From positions 682,001 to 746,000 of the forward strand of contig JAJSPD010000010.1 in NCBI GenBank assembly GCA_021307315.1: DNA of 64,000 bases, in the 5' to 3' direction. This DNA is from Bisporella sp. PMI_857 (taxonomy: Eukaryota > Ascomycota > Leotiomycetes > Helotiales > Helotiaceae). The notes below the pieces were generated by a model. That model searched no databases and was not told the origin of the DNA. It saw only the letters and a program-made list of their open reading frames with translations. Shown piece by piece: positions 50,684 to 62,600 of this stretch; the first letter of the stretch is position 1; each line of letters opens with the position of its first letter. The position numbers were made by a program, and so were the translations under genes.

Positions 50684-52247
50684 GTCTATAACATTAAAAT
50701 AGATCTTATTGAAAGCTCGGGTTCAAAGTAACAAGTCAAGTAGCCCTATTTTAAGTATCCTTTTGTTTGATGGCACTCAACGTCTGGAGTGATGTGTATG
50801 GTTCATGGTTGGGAAAACAACCACTTCTAGGCCCTCATGGTTTGTACAATCTCCATGAGAAACGCACCTTTAAAGCTAGGTCACTTGATTCTCCATTTAT
50901 GCTTGATCAATTTAATGAGAAAGGCTACCATTATCATGTATGTCCTTGCCAGACATTACTAATTTTTAGCAAGTAGCGATTGCTTAGCTTGCCATTACGG
51001 CGCAGAAACAACATTTCGGAACATAGGTTTTCAGACGGGAATTCATCCTGTAACCACACCTCGAACTCCTCGAACAAGATGTCATAGAGTTTACTCTCAA
51101 ACACAGTAGTCACGGCCTAACAACTCACGTCAACATCACAACTCACTATCATCCCTTCGCTCAGAGAACCTCTCGAATCCAAAGTATCCTCATAGAGGCG
51201 GCCCGCGTAATCTCCACTATTCGGGCCGTCTTTTACCTCATAGGCACAGGATCCTTACGTCTGAGACTCGCTCTCGTGCTAAGCTAGGTCGAAGAGATAG
51301 ACTCTTTGATGAGCCAACCTTGGACCAGCGTCGCCTGCCTCGCCTTTTCCGATCGTGGCGCCGCTGCTGTTGACAGCTTGCAGATCCTAAAGATTGTGAG
51401 AGTTTCAAAAGACTCGGGGATGAGGCATGAGTGCCGTAGGAGGTTTGGGTGGTGAGGCCGCTGCGAAAGGAGAACTTTATACGGGTTCTGATGTCCAATT
51501 GTGTAGTGAGATTGTAGTTGGTGTTAATCATCGCAATTGTAATTTTATAACAATAAAATTCTACGAGAGATGAAATTTGGGACGAATGGCTTTAAACAGA
51601 ATTTGCATATTAAAGTGTAGAGTGAGCGCGATCACACCTCAATGTGTGTCTGAACCACTATACCTCTTCGATTCACTTACAACTTTAACCCTTTAATGCC
51701 TAAACCTATCTGAGCAAAGTCCTTTTCATATATTATGCCAAATAGTGCAGCTCTCATCAGTAATTATACATTCCATCTCTTTAAAGGTTTTCAATAAGTG
51801 AAGACTTTCCAGCAGAAATAAAAATTCTCGTACCGAGAGGCACAACATCTACGGCACTCTTTCTTCTAGTATACCTTAATATCAGAAGTACCCACAGACA
51901 TCTCCCATGAAGATTTATTTTCATCTACTTGTGATGCCAAACGCAGTTCATGGCCATGCACAGATAGTGGTTGAGAAGTGGAGATTGTTTACTTGGAAAA
52001 GGAGACTGATGCCAAGCGAGACAGGGATAAGCACTTGGAAGATCCGCTGTCGGCGCCCACTTGGAATTTTTTGGCTTTTTTTGCCAAAGATAAAAGATAA
52101 CCCACCAGACCCCTCCAGAGATCCACAACAACAATCAAGACCTCAATTGACTCATACTTTCCTGTCGAGACTTGATATACCCCTTCCTTACTTCTCTCAC
52201 TCAAGAAATTCAAATATAAAATCAGAAGAATATAAAACTTAGCAACA
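50684..52247. other. Intergenic between GCN20 and ARG1
   Basis: About 1.56 kb. A basic 97-codon minus-strand frame at 51238-51531 has an ATG but no family motif and is not called. The last 150 bp are the ARG1 promoter, with a Gcn4/CPC1 box annotated separately. Confidence 0.4.
52148..52154 (+). promoter_or_regulatory. Gcn4/CPC1 box (TGACTCA) upstream of ARG1
   Basis: A perfect TGACTCA, the consensus for the bZIP activator Gcn4/CPC1/CpcA, sits 94 bp before the ARG1 ATG. ARG1 is a standard target of general amino-acid control in yeast and Neurospora-type fungi, so use of this site is likely though not shown. Confidence 0.7.
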
Positions 52248-53758
52248 ATGGCAAAGGAAAAGGTTCGTTCCCCCGCTCTCAATTCTGGCGGTGAGGGGTC
52301 GTAAACAGAAGGTTGAGGTTAATATTATGCAATTCGGAGCAATTGAGCTGATGCTTGAGTTGTAAATAGGTCTGTCTTGCGTACAGTGGCGGTTTGGACA
52401 CCAGCTGTATCCTCCGTTGGCTGATCGAGAAGGACTACGACGTCGTCTGCTTCATGGCGGATGTGGGACAAGAAGAAGATTTTGAAGCTGCTAAAGCCAA
52501 GGCCTTGAAGATTGGGGCTGTTGCTTGCTATATTGAAGATATACGCAGGGAGTTTGTTGAGGAGTTGTGCTTCCCTGCCATTCAATCGAATGCTATCTAT
52601 GAGAATGTCTATCTTCTGGGTATGCTCCCCATTACGCCTTTGATAGGGCCTATATGCTATGTTAGATAAGGCTAATTAGGAAATAGGTACATCTCTCGCT
52701 CGCCCAGTCATTGCCCGCGCCCAAATCGCCGTTGCTCAAAAAGAGAAGTGCCAGTACGTCTCGCATGGCTGCACAGGTAAGGGTAATGATCAGGTACGCT
52801 TCGAGCTCGCCTTCTACGCCCTCCAGCCCTCTATCAAAGTCATCGCACCATGGCGCCTCCCCGAGTTTTACGAGCGCTTTGCTGGCCGCAACGATCTGCT
52901 CGACTATGCTGCCAAGTCTGGCATTCCCGTTAGCAGCACAAAGAGCAAGCCCTGGAGTATGGATGAGAACCTCGCACATTGTTCTTACGAAGCCGGTATT
53001 CTAGAGGATCCAGATGTTACTCCTCCGGAGGATATGTGGAAATTGACTGTTGATCCCCTCAAGGCGCCTGACACGCCTGAGGACTTTACATTGGTGTTTG
53101 AGAAAGGATTGCCCAAGAAGTTAGTCACGGCGAAAGGAAACACTATCACTGATGCAGTCGAGCTCTTTCTTGAGGCTAATGCCATCGCCCGTCGTCATGG
53201 TGTTGGACGTATCGATATTGTGGAGAACCGTTTCATTGGTCTTAAATCTCGTGGCTGCTACGAGACTCCAGGACTTACCTGCTTGCGTTCTGCACACATC
53301 GACTTGGAAGGTTTGGTCTTGGACCGCGAAGTGCGTGCTTTGCGTGATCAGTTTGTTACTTTCAACTATGCTAAGATCCTCTACAACGGCTTGTATTTCT
53401 CTCCTGAACGAGAGTTCCTTGAGGAGAGCATCGTTGCGTCACAGAAGAACGTCAACGGAACAGTCCGCTGCAGAGCCTATAAGGGTACGTTCTCCGTCTT
53501 GGGACGTAGTTCCGATACCGAGAAGCTGTATGACGCTAGTGAGAGCTCTATGGATGAGATTGGGTAAGTTGACGGTTCCTTTTCAGACAGAATACCATTT
53601 CTGTTTTCTTTTCCTGAGAAGGACAACTTACAGAAAGGGCCAAAGCTAACACAAGCAGTGCCTTCTCGCCCGCCGACACAACGGGATTTATCAGCGTGCA
53701 GGCTATCCGCCTCAAGAAATATGGTGAAGCTAAGGAAGCCAAAGGCGAGAGGCTATGA
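52248..53758 (+). CDS. ARG1: Argininosuccinate synthase
   Basis: Joins citrulline and aspartate with ATP to form argininosuccinate, the penultimate step of arginine synthesis in the cytosol. Four exons (52248-52262, 52370-52619, 52687-53563, 53659-53758) give 413 residues, the family size. The first exon encodes only MAKEK. The ATP-pyrophosphatase P-loop reads [13 protein letters not shown] and is followed by [26 protein letters not shown] is the second family signature. The substrate-contact block [19 protein letters not shown] is intact, and the C-terminus contains [23 protein letters not shown] box lies about 95 bp upstream. No internal stops or missing key residues. Confidence 0.97.
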
Positions 53759-56643
53759 AAAAAAAATATCTCTGAAATTTGCCTCTGAACGGGGCGTTTG
53801 GGGCTAACGGTAAAATTAAAAGAAAAATGGTACGAGCCTTGAGCAGTTAGCTCAGGCATGTTATTTAATGATGAACGAATGAAGAGACGTTGCTAGGATG
53901 GAATGAAGCCTATTCCCAGTCCTCTTGCCTCCCAATATACTTCTGCATGAGTATCTCATTGAATCATTAATGAGGTATTTGAGAGTACTTCTGAACTATC
54001 ACAAGAAAAAGACTTTCGCCGCCGGGGATGCGGTCCAAAAAAATTCTTGCATAAACGCACTTTGCTTACATATTCTCCTTCGTCTTGATAATCGTCGTTT
54101 CGTTGGTCACCAAGCGATTGACCAACAACATGTGTGCATGGCCATATCTCGAAGGAACATGAGGCTCCTACCACACTGCAGGAGTCTTTTGATTATTAAG
54201 CCGGAGATGGCAAGCGGTTGCAGTTCATCATGGTTCATGCAGTGATGCAACAATGGAAGTTGTGAAAGCACAGAACGCATGTCAAGGGGTTCTCACCCTG
54301 TTGCGGTAGGGGTGGTTTAGGGCAGAGAGAAAATTCGGAGCATTTTGAGAAATTTAGCATCATTGGAGTTATGACGGGAAGGCGTCAAGAAGCCATATGT
54401 AAATCTCGCCCTAAAGGAATAGCTTGCCGCTGTATGTGCGGGAGCACGTGCAGGTGATCACAGCACGCCGTCCACCAAAAAATATGGAGCGCCCGCGTTA
54501 ACAAGAGATTTGAGGCTTCAAGATATACTGCATGGCGATCTTTGGCTTGCCTAGGCTCTAGCTTGAAGATACAGTAGATTACAGCGCTAGAGTGACGCTT
54601 AACCCCATTTTCATCATGTCCCTTGTTGTTGTAAATGAATGCGGACGATATATCCAACACGCCCGCACGCCAACCGTTGTATATGAGCAGGCAGCAAATA
54701 CTGACAGAGGGATCTTGAGGCATTTGACAAAGCCTTGCATAGAATTCCCCCTTCCAGACCGATGATTTCCCCTTTCCAGACCGATGATTTCCCCTTTCCA
54801 GACCGATGAATTCCCCTTTCCAGACCGATGAATTCCCCTTTCCAGACCGATGATGACGCCTCTCCCCATCCCACCCCCAAAGCTTCGCGGCGGTGTAATC
54901 GATTTGTCAACGCGCGTCCTGGCACCGTGTTCCCGAACCAAAACGCAAGTTTGGGGTATTTGACACCGGAATAAGGATCATTGGAAACTATCAGGAGAGG
55001 GAGGTATGGGAGGCGCGGGTTTACAATTTCACAGCCTCAAAGGAGGGGTCGGGTTCCATCGAGATTTGCGGTATTGGGATGAATAAGCTACAAACGAACG
55101 CCATCCAGCCATGTGGACGCCCTGCCACCCCTTCCCCTCACGCGCCTCTCGATATTTGATGCCGCTTGCCGGAGTAAGCAAGGTTGTTTGAATTCGGTTG
55201 GTGGGAGTCCTGATTGGGATGTTGGTGCTCTGGTGTTGTCAGCAGTTTTAACTTGCATTGGAAATGGTGTGGTCCCGTGACCTTAGATGGGACGTAGCAT
55301 CTGCGTTGGTTGTCTGATGGATGCCGAACGTACACGGTGTGTGAGGTGATTCTGTGTGATGTGTCACTCACCTTTCTGTGCTTTGAGATTTTGGAATCTT
55401 TGACAGAGGACGTGATCAACGAGCGGCCATAGCCTTCGTCCGGAACAAGAGATCGTCCAACCCTGTGTAACCATGAGAGTTTGGTAAGCTACTTACCATG
55501 TTGATCGAAGATGAAGCTTGCACAAAAGATATAGCAGGAATTATTAATTTGCACATATAGTCTAGGGATTTTAGGTCAAGTGCTTAGAGCATATGTCCTA
55601 TTGGTTGTAATAAGAGGTTTGATGCAGATGTCTTACGGGAAACTTAACAGTGATTTCAAAGACACTTGCTTGCTGAGTAAAAGTCGCTGTTATGTTTCCA
55701 TTTGCAACAATGCAGATGAATATTTCGTGACGAGCTGCTTTATGCATGGTAGCCATGTGGAGAGGATGACTCTATGCGGTCAGACTTCCATCCTTCAGCC
55801 CTGTATGCTCTTGGCGAAGTTCCTTGGGCGTAATCCTACCCACAAAAATGTCTCTGGCGTTTCAATACGGTGTAAGATCATCTATTGGATGAGACAGGGA
55901 TGTCCATGGGACTCTCAAGCTAGAATTGGCACAGTTTGTATGAGGGGTAAATGGCTGCTACCAAAAGTTCCTCTCATATTGGGGGCTCAAAATTTACGTG
56001 CTTGGCAGCCCTGTGAACGGTACCGATAACCAGGCGCAAAACGCAAAGGAATTTTGGGTAGGGACTTTTATTGGCTATCATTTTGTGTGAAGCCCTTGCA
56101 GATGGCAGATACAGAAGATGAGAGTATACGACGTATTCCTCCACGGCCTTGAGACATCTGAAGGGTGAGTAAATGACAGCGATCTTGACGACAACACTGC
56201 TTGGCTTCCTAATGGTAGACGCTGAGTAAGTCCCACATAAAGTTCCATAATTTCCTCAATGCCTGCAAGACATCTTTGCGCATACTAAGTTGTCAAAACC
56301 ACCCCAAAGCTACTTATGTCTCAAGGCTAAGCATAGGCTGCCATTTCCCGGCTTGGTCGAGCACCTTATGAGAGCTGTACCGAAGCCAACCCTTTTCAGA
56401 ATAGTAGCAAAGCTCATAGCAAGTTTCGTGGAGTCACTAGACAATAGTGGGATAGCATGTTCAAGTGCCGAGCCTAGTATACAACGAATATATGGGTTTA
56501 TGCCGTTGGAATGGGTTCCTGCTTTAAAGTGTGATGTGATGGATTTTGCACTGTCCTCGCCTCATGCCTTAGTATACACCCACTGGGCTCCATCGTGTAA
56601 TGTTGTTGGATCTAGATGTCTAGCTTCTAGGAAGACCGCATAA
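53759..56643. other. 2.9-kb gene-poor stretch
   Basis: Apart from the tandem repeat annotated at 54753-54854 I see no supported feature. Frames at 55580-56029 (from GTG) and 56290-56643 are long for chance but have no motifs, no ATG-led plausible start and atypical composition. The right end is the 3' side of the CIA30-domain gene. Confidence 0.4.
54753..54854 (+). repeat. 22-bp tandem repeat, about five copies
   Basis: A unit starting TCCAGACCGATG and ending TTCCCCTT repeats with an exact 22-bp period; copies begin at 54753, 54775, 54797, 54819 and 54841 (the last incomplete). Copies differ only at a T/A position after the GATGA, which separates the first two from the next two. A partial unit may precede the array. 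Non-coding minisatellite. Confidence 0.9.
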
Positions 56644-57607
56644 TCATGCGAGCCAATTCTGCTGACTAACAGGATTGGGAATCCTGCTGTTGTCCCTGGG
56701 CAGAGATTTCTCAACGGAGTAGCTTGGATCATCCTGATACCGATCCAATAGTTTCGCTTCATTTATCTTGTTAACGGCGGAAATTGATTTGACTGTAAGA
56801 GAAAATTCGCCTTCTTGATCGCCAAAGAAACTAGGACCGTCAGTGCTGGTACCATTAGGCATTTCTGAATGATAAAGCTGGGCAAAAGTATTGTTGACCA
56901 TACCTTCTGATTATCAAGCTGATTCTCCTGATATTCTTTAAATCTAATGGGCGCGCATCCTTCAGCTGCTTTCCTCGGTATGTAGGTTTGAAGTCTTTCC
57001 AATCAATACTAACAGCGCGGATATTACTGTCCTTCAGCTGAAAATCATATTCCCAACTCGTAGTGCTTTGCTCCCTGCCATTGTGACTCATTGGGAGTAT
57101 CTCATTCTTCAATATGAACGTATATCGCTTCCGATCGACCTTCTCTATCTTAATCTCTAAGCCATCATATTCTGACAAATCCCAACTCCAATATTCGCCT
57201 TCCGTTCGCTGGGAAGCAAACCCGGCTCCCCCTAGAGTCTTGATATCGAGGTTTCCGTAGAATTCTACGGCTGAAGAGGATGGCCAGAGTGTAAGGTGCG
57301 AGATGGAGGACCCTCCTCGAACACGATCATCTGAAGATTTCCAGTCTTTTGGCTGCCATGGACTGTTACTAGTCAGCCGTGGTCATATAACGGCTAGGAA
57401 TATGAGTGAATGTTCTCAGATTATCCTTTCCGAGTCTGGTATTGAATAAATAAACATGATAAGGTAGAAATAGTATTGTTATGTGCTAGTGGGACTACCA
57501 AATACGTCTAGCCTAGTTACATCTACATGGCTTTCTGTTGTCTGAAAATGAACTAAAACCTACCTTTCCCCACCATAAAGATCAAATCTCGCTGCCTTTG
57601 TCGACAT
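56644..57607 (-). CDS. CIA30-domain protein (complex I intermediate-associated protein 30 family)
   Basis: A 229-residue protein from three exons (57607-57564, 57362-56904, 56830-56644; introns 201 and 73 bp), with phases closing. The start MSTKAARFDLYGGESPWQPKDW is split by intron 1, and SSDDRVRGGSSISHLTL follows. These with WSWDLSEYDGLEI, SIDWKDFKPTYRG, LDLKNIRRISLIIRSFFGDQEG and FSLTVKSI cover the whole CIA30 (galactose-binding-like) fold. In Neurospora CIA30 helps assemble mitochondrial complex I. No mitochondrial presequence is visible here and the protein is short, so it may be one of the stand-alone CIA30-fold paralogues common in fungi rather than the assembly factor itself. A non-family tail of about 45 residues ends the protein. 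Confidence 0.88.
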
Positions 57608-58716
57608 TCTGGTATCATTTGATGAAAGTAGCCGCTGAGCTTAGAGCGTGCACTCGTACGGAATAAGTGGAGGAGAGCCACGGGGATAGTGATATGCAGT
57701 GGAATGGTATTTCTTGCAACGCAATAACCGCCAATCGAGTCTAGAGGTGGTGAAACAATCAAGTATCATATAGGCCGGATATATTGAGCCAAAGAGAGGG
57801 CGTCGAGGTGCATTTACAAAAGAAAAGTAAGCTATCCGCGTATACTTTGTATGATGCAATTGAGTCTCTCAGCCCTAAATTACATAAGCACTGCCAAGAC
57901 TGCGCCCATCCGTCAGAGAGTTGCAGCTTTTCATTCGGTTTAATTTTCAAACCCCGATCACCATCAAATTACTGACAGACTATGCCAGCCCACCTTTACA
58001 ACCAGATATTCAAGCGCAAAACTGGACGACCTGAGACTCCTTATGTGGAGTTGGCGCTAAAAGTCGCGTTCGGGTGCAATCAAAAGGCTTGGAGAGAAAC
58101 GGCGCGGAACCCCCCTAAATTCTGTGCCTCATTCTCGTACACCTACAAGACTATGCGCCTACCGGTAGCGTCTGGTCCGGCATGCCGCTAGGCATTAGAG
58201 CTGGACATTGGGTGATGTACCAGGGGAATTGGTCTGTGTTATCGATGACCGATTCCATAGTAGAAGTTGGGGGCCAGAGGCAGCGGTTGGTCGGATACCG
58301 ACAAACCACGAGTATCCATGAGGTCGGTCAATAATGTCTCATGCTTTGCGGGAAAGCTTGGAGCTAAGACAAAGCACCATGCGGACCGATGCAACATATT
58401 GCCACGATGGTTAGGCAGCAATCCGAACCAGAAGAAAAGGATGAGCCCACAATAGGAAAACATTAAAGTGAATAGTAGTAGTTGATGGCTAACAATTTGG
58501 CCTAGTATTTACAAAATATGGCGCATGTATACGACACATTCGAATAAGGAGGACAATAACACCTGACTGCCATGCTGCAACCTTTAACCGGACTGTCCTA
58601 AGCAGCAATTCCCATATCTAAAAGAGCGGAGGCCGAAGCGCTTTCAATCTCTCCGCAATTTGTACTGTCAATAAAAGAGAGCTTCCATTATAATTTTATC
58701 CAGAACAACCTCCTGC
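57608..58716. other. Intergenic between the CIA30-domain and bZIP genes
   Basis: About 1.1 kb with no supported coding frame. It contains the CIA30-gene promoter and the 3' region of the bZIP gene. Confidence 0.4.
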
Positions 58717-59645
58717 TTATGTCTGAGTTATGATTCGAGGAGACGGAGGCATGGATAAAGGCGTGGTTGGGTATTGATAACCAGATTCTGAACATGTCGC
58801 CGAATGGTCGTATGAATGTGAAAGTGGAGGAGTCTGCAGATGCATATTAGACACGGCTTTGGGATCGCATTGCTTGAATCTGACGTACATGAGGATCTGA
58901 GTCTCCATAACCGTGCTGTCCATGGATATCAATGGCTGGAAGTCCTGAATAGCTCAGGTTGAATGGTGTCATAGTGTCCTCGTGCTCGCGCTTGATGGAA
59001 TCGTGGAACTGCATCATTGATGGTAAAGTGACAGGTACCGGGGTAAGATACTCTTCTGGCCGCGACCATTCTGTACCGCTCGAAACTGTGCGGTACGGTT
59101 GTGAATGTGGATATGGTGGGTATGAGACTTCCTCTGGAGCTGGGTATTGAGAATATGTGAAAAGAGGAGGTGTTCTTGATCCCTCTCTCTCAAAGCCATG
59201 AGAGTACAACATGTCATCGTCGCTGTGCATTGGAGGTGTGAACTGTTGGCTGGGTAGAAGTCTAGGCGAAATCTGTTGCTGTCTGAGTTCTGGGCTTCTG
59301 CGATAGTGCTGAGTGACTTCGCTGCGGCCTGTCTGTTGAATCTCTACGTGTGTCTGCGGTGGGGAGGCTGATGATGATCCAGCACGCCTCTCAAGGTCTT
59401 CCAGACGTCTCTTAAGCTTCTTTCCTATGCGGAGTCAGTTGCTGGTCGCCGGCAATATCTTGAATGTACTTACGATAGTTGCGCTGGGCAATACGGTTCT
59501 GAATTCTTCTCCGCTCAGCAAGATCGGAGATCTTGGTCCAATCCTCATCCGGATTTGCGGAACTGCTAAAAGCGCTGCTGGTACCGTGGGCTGTGATCTG
59601 CCTCGATGCTGGGGCAGTCGAGTATGAATAGTTCTGTCGAGACAT
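58717..59645 (-). CDS. bZIP transcription factor, AP-1-like basic region
   Basis: A 274-residue factor from three exons (59645-59474, 59424-58889, 58833-58717; introns 49 and 55 bp). The ATG at 59645 is used; the frame upstream starts only from TTG. The basic region ERRRIQNRIAQRNYR, split by intron 1, continues into KKLKRRLEDLERRA. It contains the NxxAQxxYR pattern of fungal AP-1-like bZIPs. The leucine zipper is very short. The remainder is Pro/Ser/Tyr-rich (QQFTPPMHSDDDMLYSHGFE, EEYLTPVPVTLPSMMQFHDS) and ends in TPPLSHSYDHSATCSESGYQ and TTPLSMPPSPRI. Intron 2 (donor GTACGT, branch CTAAT, acceptor CAG) is needed to reach this tail; ignoring it gives a premature stop at 58847. Target genes unknown. 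Confidence 0.9.
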
Positions 59646-62600
59646 GGTGGAGAGTGAGAAGGCAGCCTCCAATGTATCAAGTCAATGAATGATGAGCGAG
59701 ATGAAGTTCAAGGTATGGTGGACTATGGTAATAATGAGGAGGAAGAGGAGATTGTCTGTTAGAACAAGGCTGAAGAGGAATCTCAATTGGGGACTGCGTC
59801 GAGTATATATGCCATCTGCGACACCACACTTCTTTCCACCCAGCACAACGGACTTTAGAGTACCCTCCTTTGTAACCCTTGTAGCTTCCAGCTGAGGAAA
59901 AAACGTAACCCCCCATGTAGCAGAGGGGGCCCCTGCCACGAGCCTTGTCGATTCCCACTACGAGAAGAAGACCAACAACGGCTTTGGGGGAGCCGGGACA
60001 AACGCTTGCAGGGACTACAACCTGAGCCCGACATTCTGCGAAGCCAGGGTCGAAATCGAGTCCAGGCGTAAAGCAGTTAGACTGAGCATGCACATCTTTT
60101 ACGAACCCCAAAATGTGGTAACCAGCCTCACCCCCCTGTTTAATCCTCCCTCCTCCCCCAAAAAAGAAAAAGGATGGCTAATTTACTGCATTTAAAATAG
60201 ACACACTTTAGGGTAGAGCCGACCTTGGCTGGTAAAAGCAGCGCCGGCCAGCCAGTGCAACCTTGTGCAAGCCATCACCACACCCATATCTGTCAAAACT
60301 CGTGGCGGTTCCTAGGAATAGATCTACACTAAAAGTTAAACGGACAAATCATCGTTCACGGCAGCCCTATGGCAGATGCACAGCAACTATGTTTCTATAC
60401 CAGCTCAGGGTATAATTGGTATCAGCAACTGCTTCCACAGCTTCTATCTGTGTTCGAAACCGCCTCTTTCCTTGGGAAAGTCCACGAATTTCATCTAAAC
60501 ATGGCACAAATGGGCGGGAGGGCTTTGTGCCATGCGCAAGCCCCGGAAAAGGCGTCCAAAAAAACTTGACAGAATCCGCATTCAAGAGGATATCTTAGTG
60601 AAGACGGTAATAGAACAGCATAACCCTTTTTCTCTCAAAAATTCTACCACCTAGCAAAATAGCAGAGGAATCCTAGGCGTTGTCGCATCTTGAGCAATCA
60701 CAACGAAGGATATGTTTAATGATTTGAAATACCGGTATTGACAAATATACAGTAATATGATTAGACACCCCTGATCCCACTAATTGAGAAAAGATTGATG
60801 CTTGGAGGCATGCGGCTATGAACGCATGGCTACTATATCCGCCGGCTATGGAGGGAGACTACAGTATCCTCCCAGAAGTCGGCGACCTTGGAAAATCCTC
60901 ATATCGCTGAATTTGGCATCCAGTCTAAAATTGGCTACTTGGACCATTGATTGCCATTTTCTTCGTCGCTATGTAGAAATGTCCTGGTATCGGAGAGCCG
61001 ATAGCGATTAGCAAGTTTGTTTACTATAGTAATAGTAGTCTTCTGTGATCTCATTCCGAATTGAAATTACCACTCCACAGCATCATGTGGTTGTGGCTCG
61101 CAAATACCACTTTCAGCATCTCAGCTCGCCTCGGTGTACCATTTCAACGTCTTCGGGAGGGAGTTAGGAGCGCAAGATGGTCTTTTTCCAGGCTGGTGGC
61201 TCTCGCCCTGCTCATGCCCAGTTCCAAGCCATTGCTTGTGGATGTCTTCTCGCGGCGCACGTGCTTTGTCATATGTTTATTTTTGTTCCGGCCGATTACC
61301 AAGATGCACGGCACTGATCGATTGGGCGGGATGTTACGACCCCCATGACATTTTGTAATTTCAACCTCTCAGCGCCTTCACCGCAGATTTGCGGCTGCAT
61401 GGAGTGATGGGGAGCCCTGCCATGCAGCTCTCCACCAATAGCATAGCCCTACTCGTAATTTAGTGGTCTCGGTGCCTCATTCAACGACGGTGAAGCTGCC
61501 AGCACCACAACACCTCCTCCATACTTCAGGTCACCACCAGTGCCAGATCAATTAATTTGTCGCTATAGGACCGATAGCAGATGTGTGCACCACCTTTTGG
61601 GCTTTCAAGTTCCTGGCTGCTACCGCGCATGAACATTATTTCCTGGAGCTTCAGCCCTACCCGCATTCCATAAGCTTCCACCTCTGTCACAGGTGTTGTC
61701 TCAATGCAGACTCATGCTTACTCATGATCGCCTGCAGATATCGACTGTTTGCCTCCTGGAGACAAGAGAAGTCCTCCTCTGTAGCAGGAGAGAGAGAAAA
61801 AAGTATGTCCCACAAATTTTGCTGGCCTTGCAGCACGGTCCCAAACCCGCATCAACGGCGACCTTCTATCGGCGATTAAGGTCTACAATGCAAGCCGATA
61901 TTCACTCAAGTCTCGTTCAAGCTCTCTCTCTGTCTCTCTCTCTCTCTCACACACACACATACACACATTTTTTATTTTTTATTTTTTTTCCTTACTCCTC
62001 GTATCGTTTCCTACATGAGAATATAGCCTCAGTCGTCTCAAATCTAGGTCGGGTGGTAAATCTTGCTTTCGCCGCATCTCTAGCGCATCTATTTCGCTAT
62101 CAACGCTTGGATAGTTCATTCACTGAATCTCTTGGCTATATATCAGGTGCTCTCAAGCAACCCAGCTCACTCTATACAGAATGATAAAGTTAGTGAGACG
62201 GATGGATAACCCCATCCATCAAGCCCGACTATAACTCACTGCCAAGATGTCGAGCAACGAAACAAACGTGACTCCAAGTTTTCTCCTTCAACTCATACAG
62301 AGAGCATAGCCCGACATCTTTCCAGTCTTCAGGTTCATCTGCCCATATATCTCGACTTCGCAATTTTGATTAGTCAACCAACGAATTGGTCGCCCTTCAA
62401 GATAGTGCCATGGTGATTATGAGCACAGGGATGGAGAGGAATGTTGGCAACATGGCATTGAATTCATATATAATGGTGGTGGTCATTTTAAATCTTCACA
62501 CCCTATTAATTTCGGTGACAGCCTGTTGACCTCTTGATCTGAAACAGGCGCTTGAACCATGAATCGATGCCGTTCACAGAAACCACATGATCATCTCTTC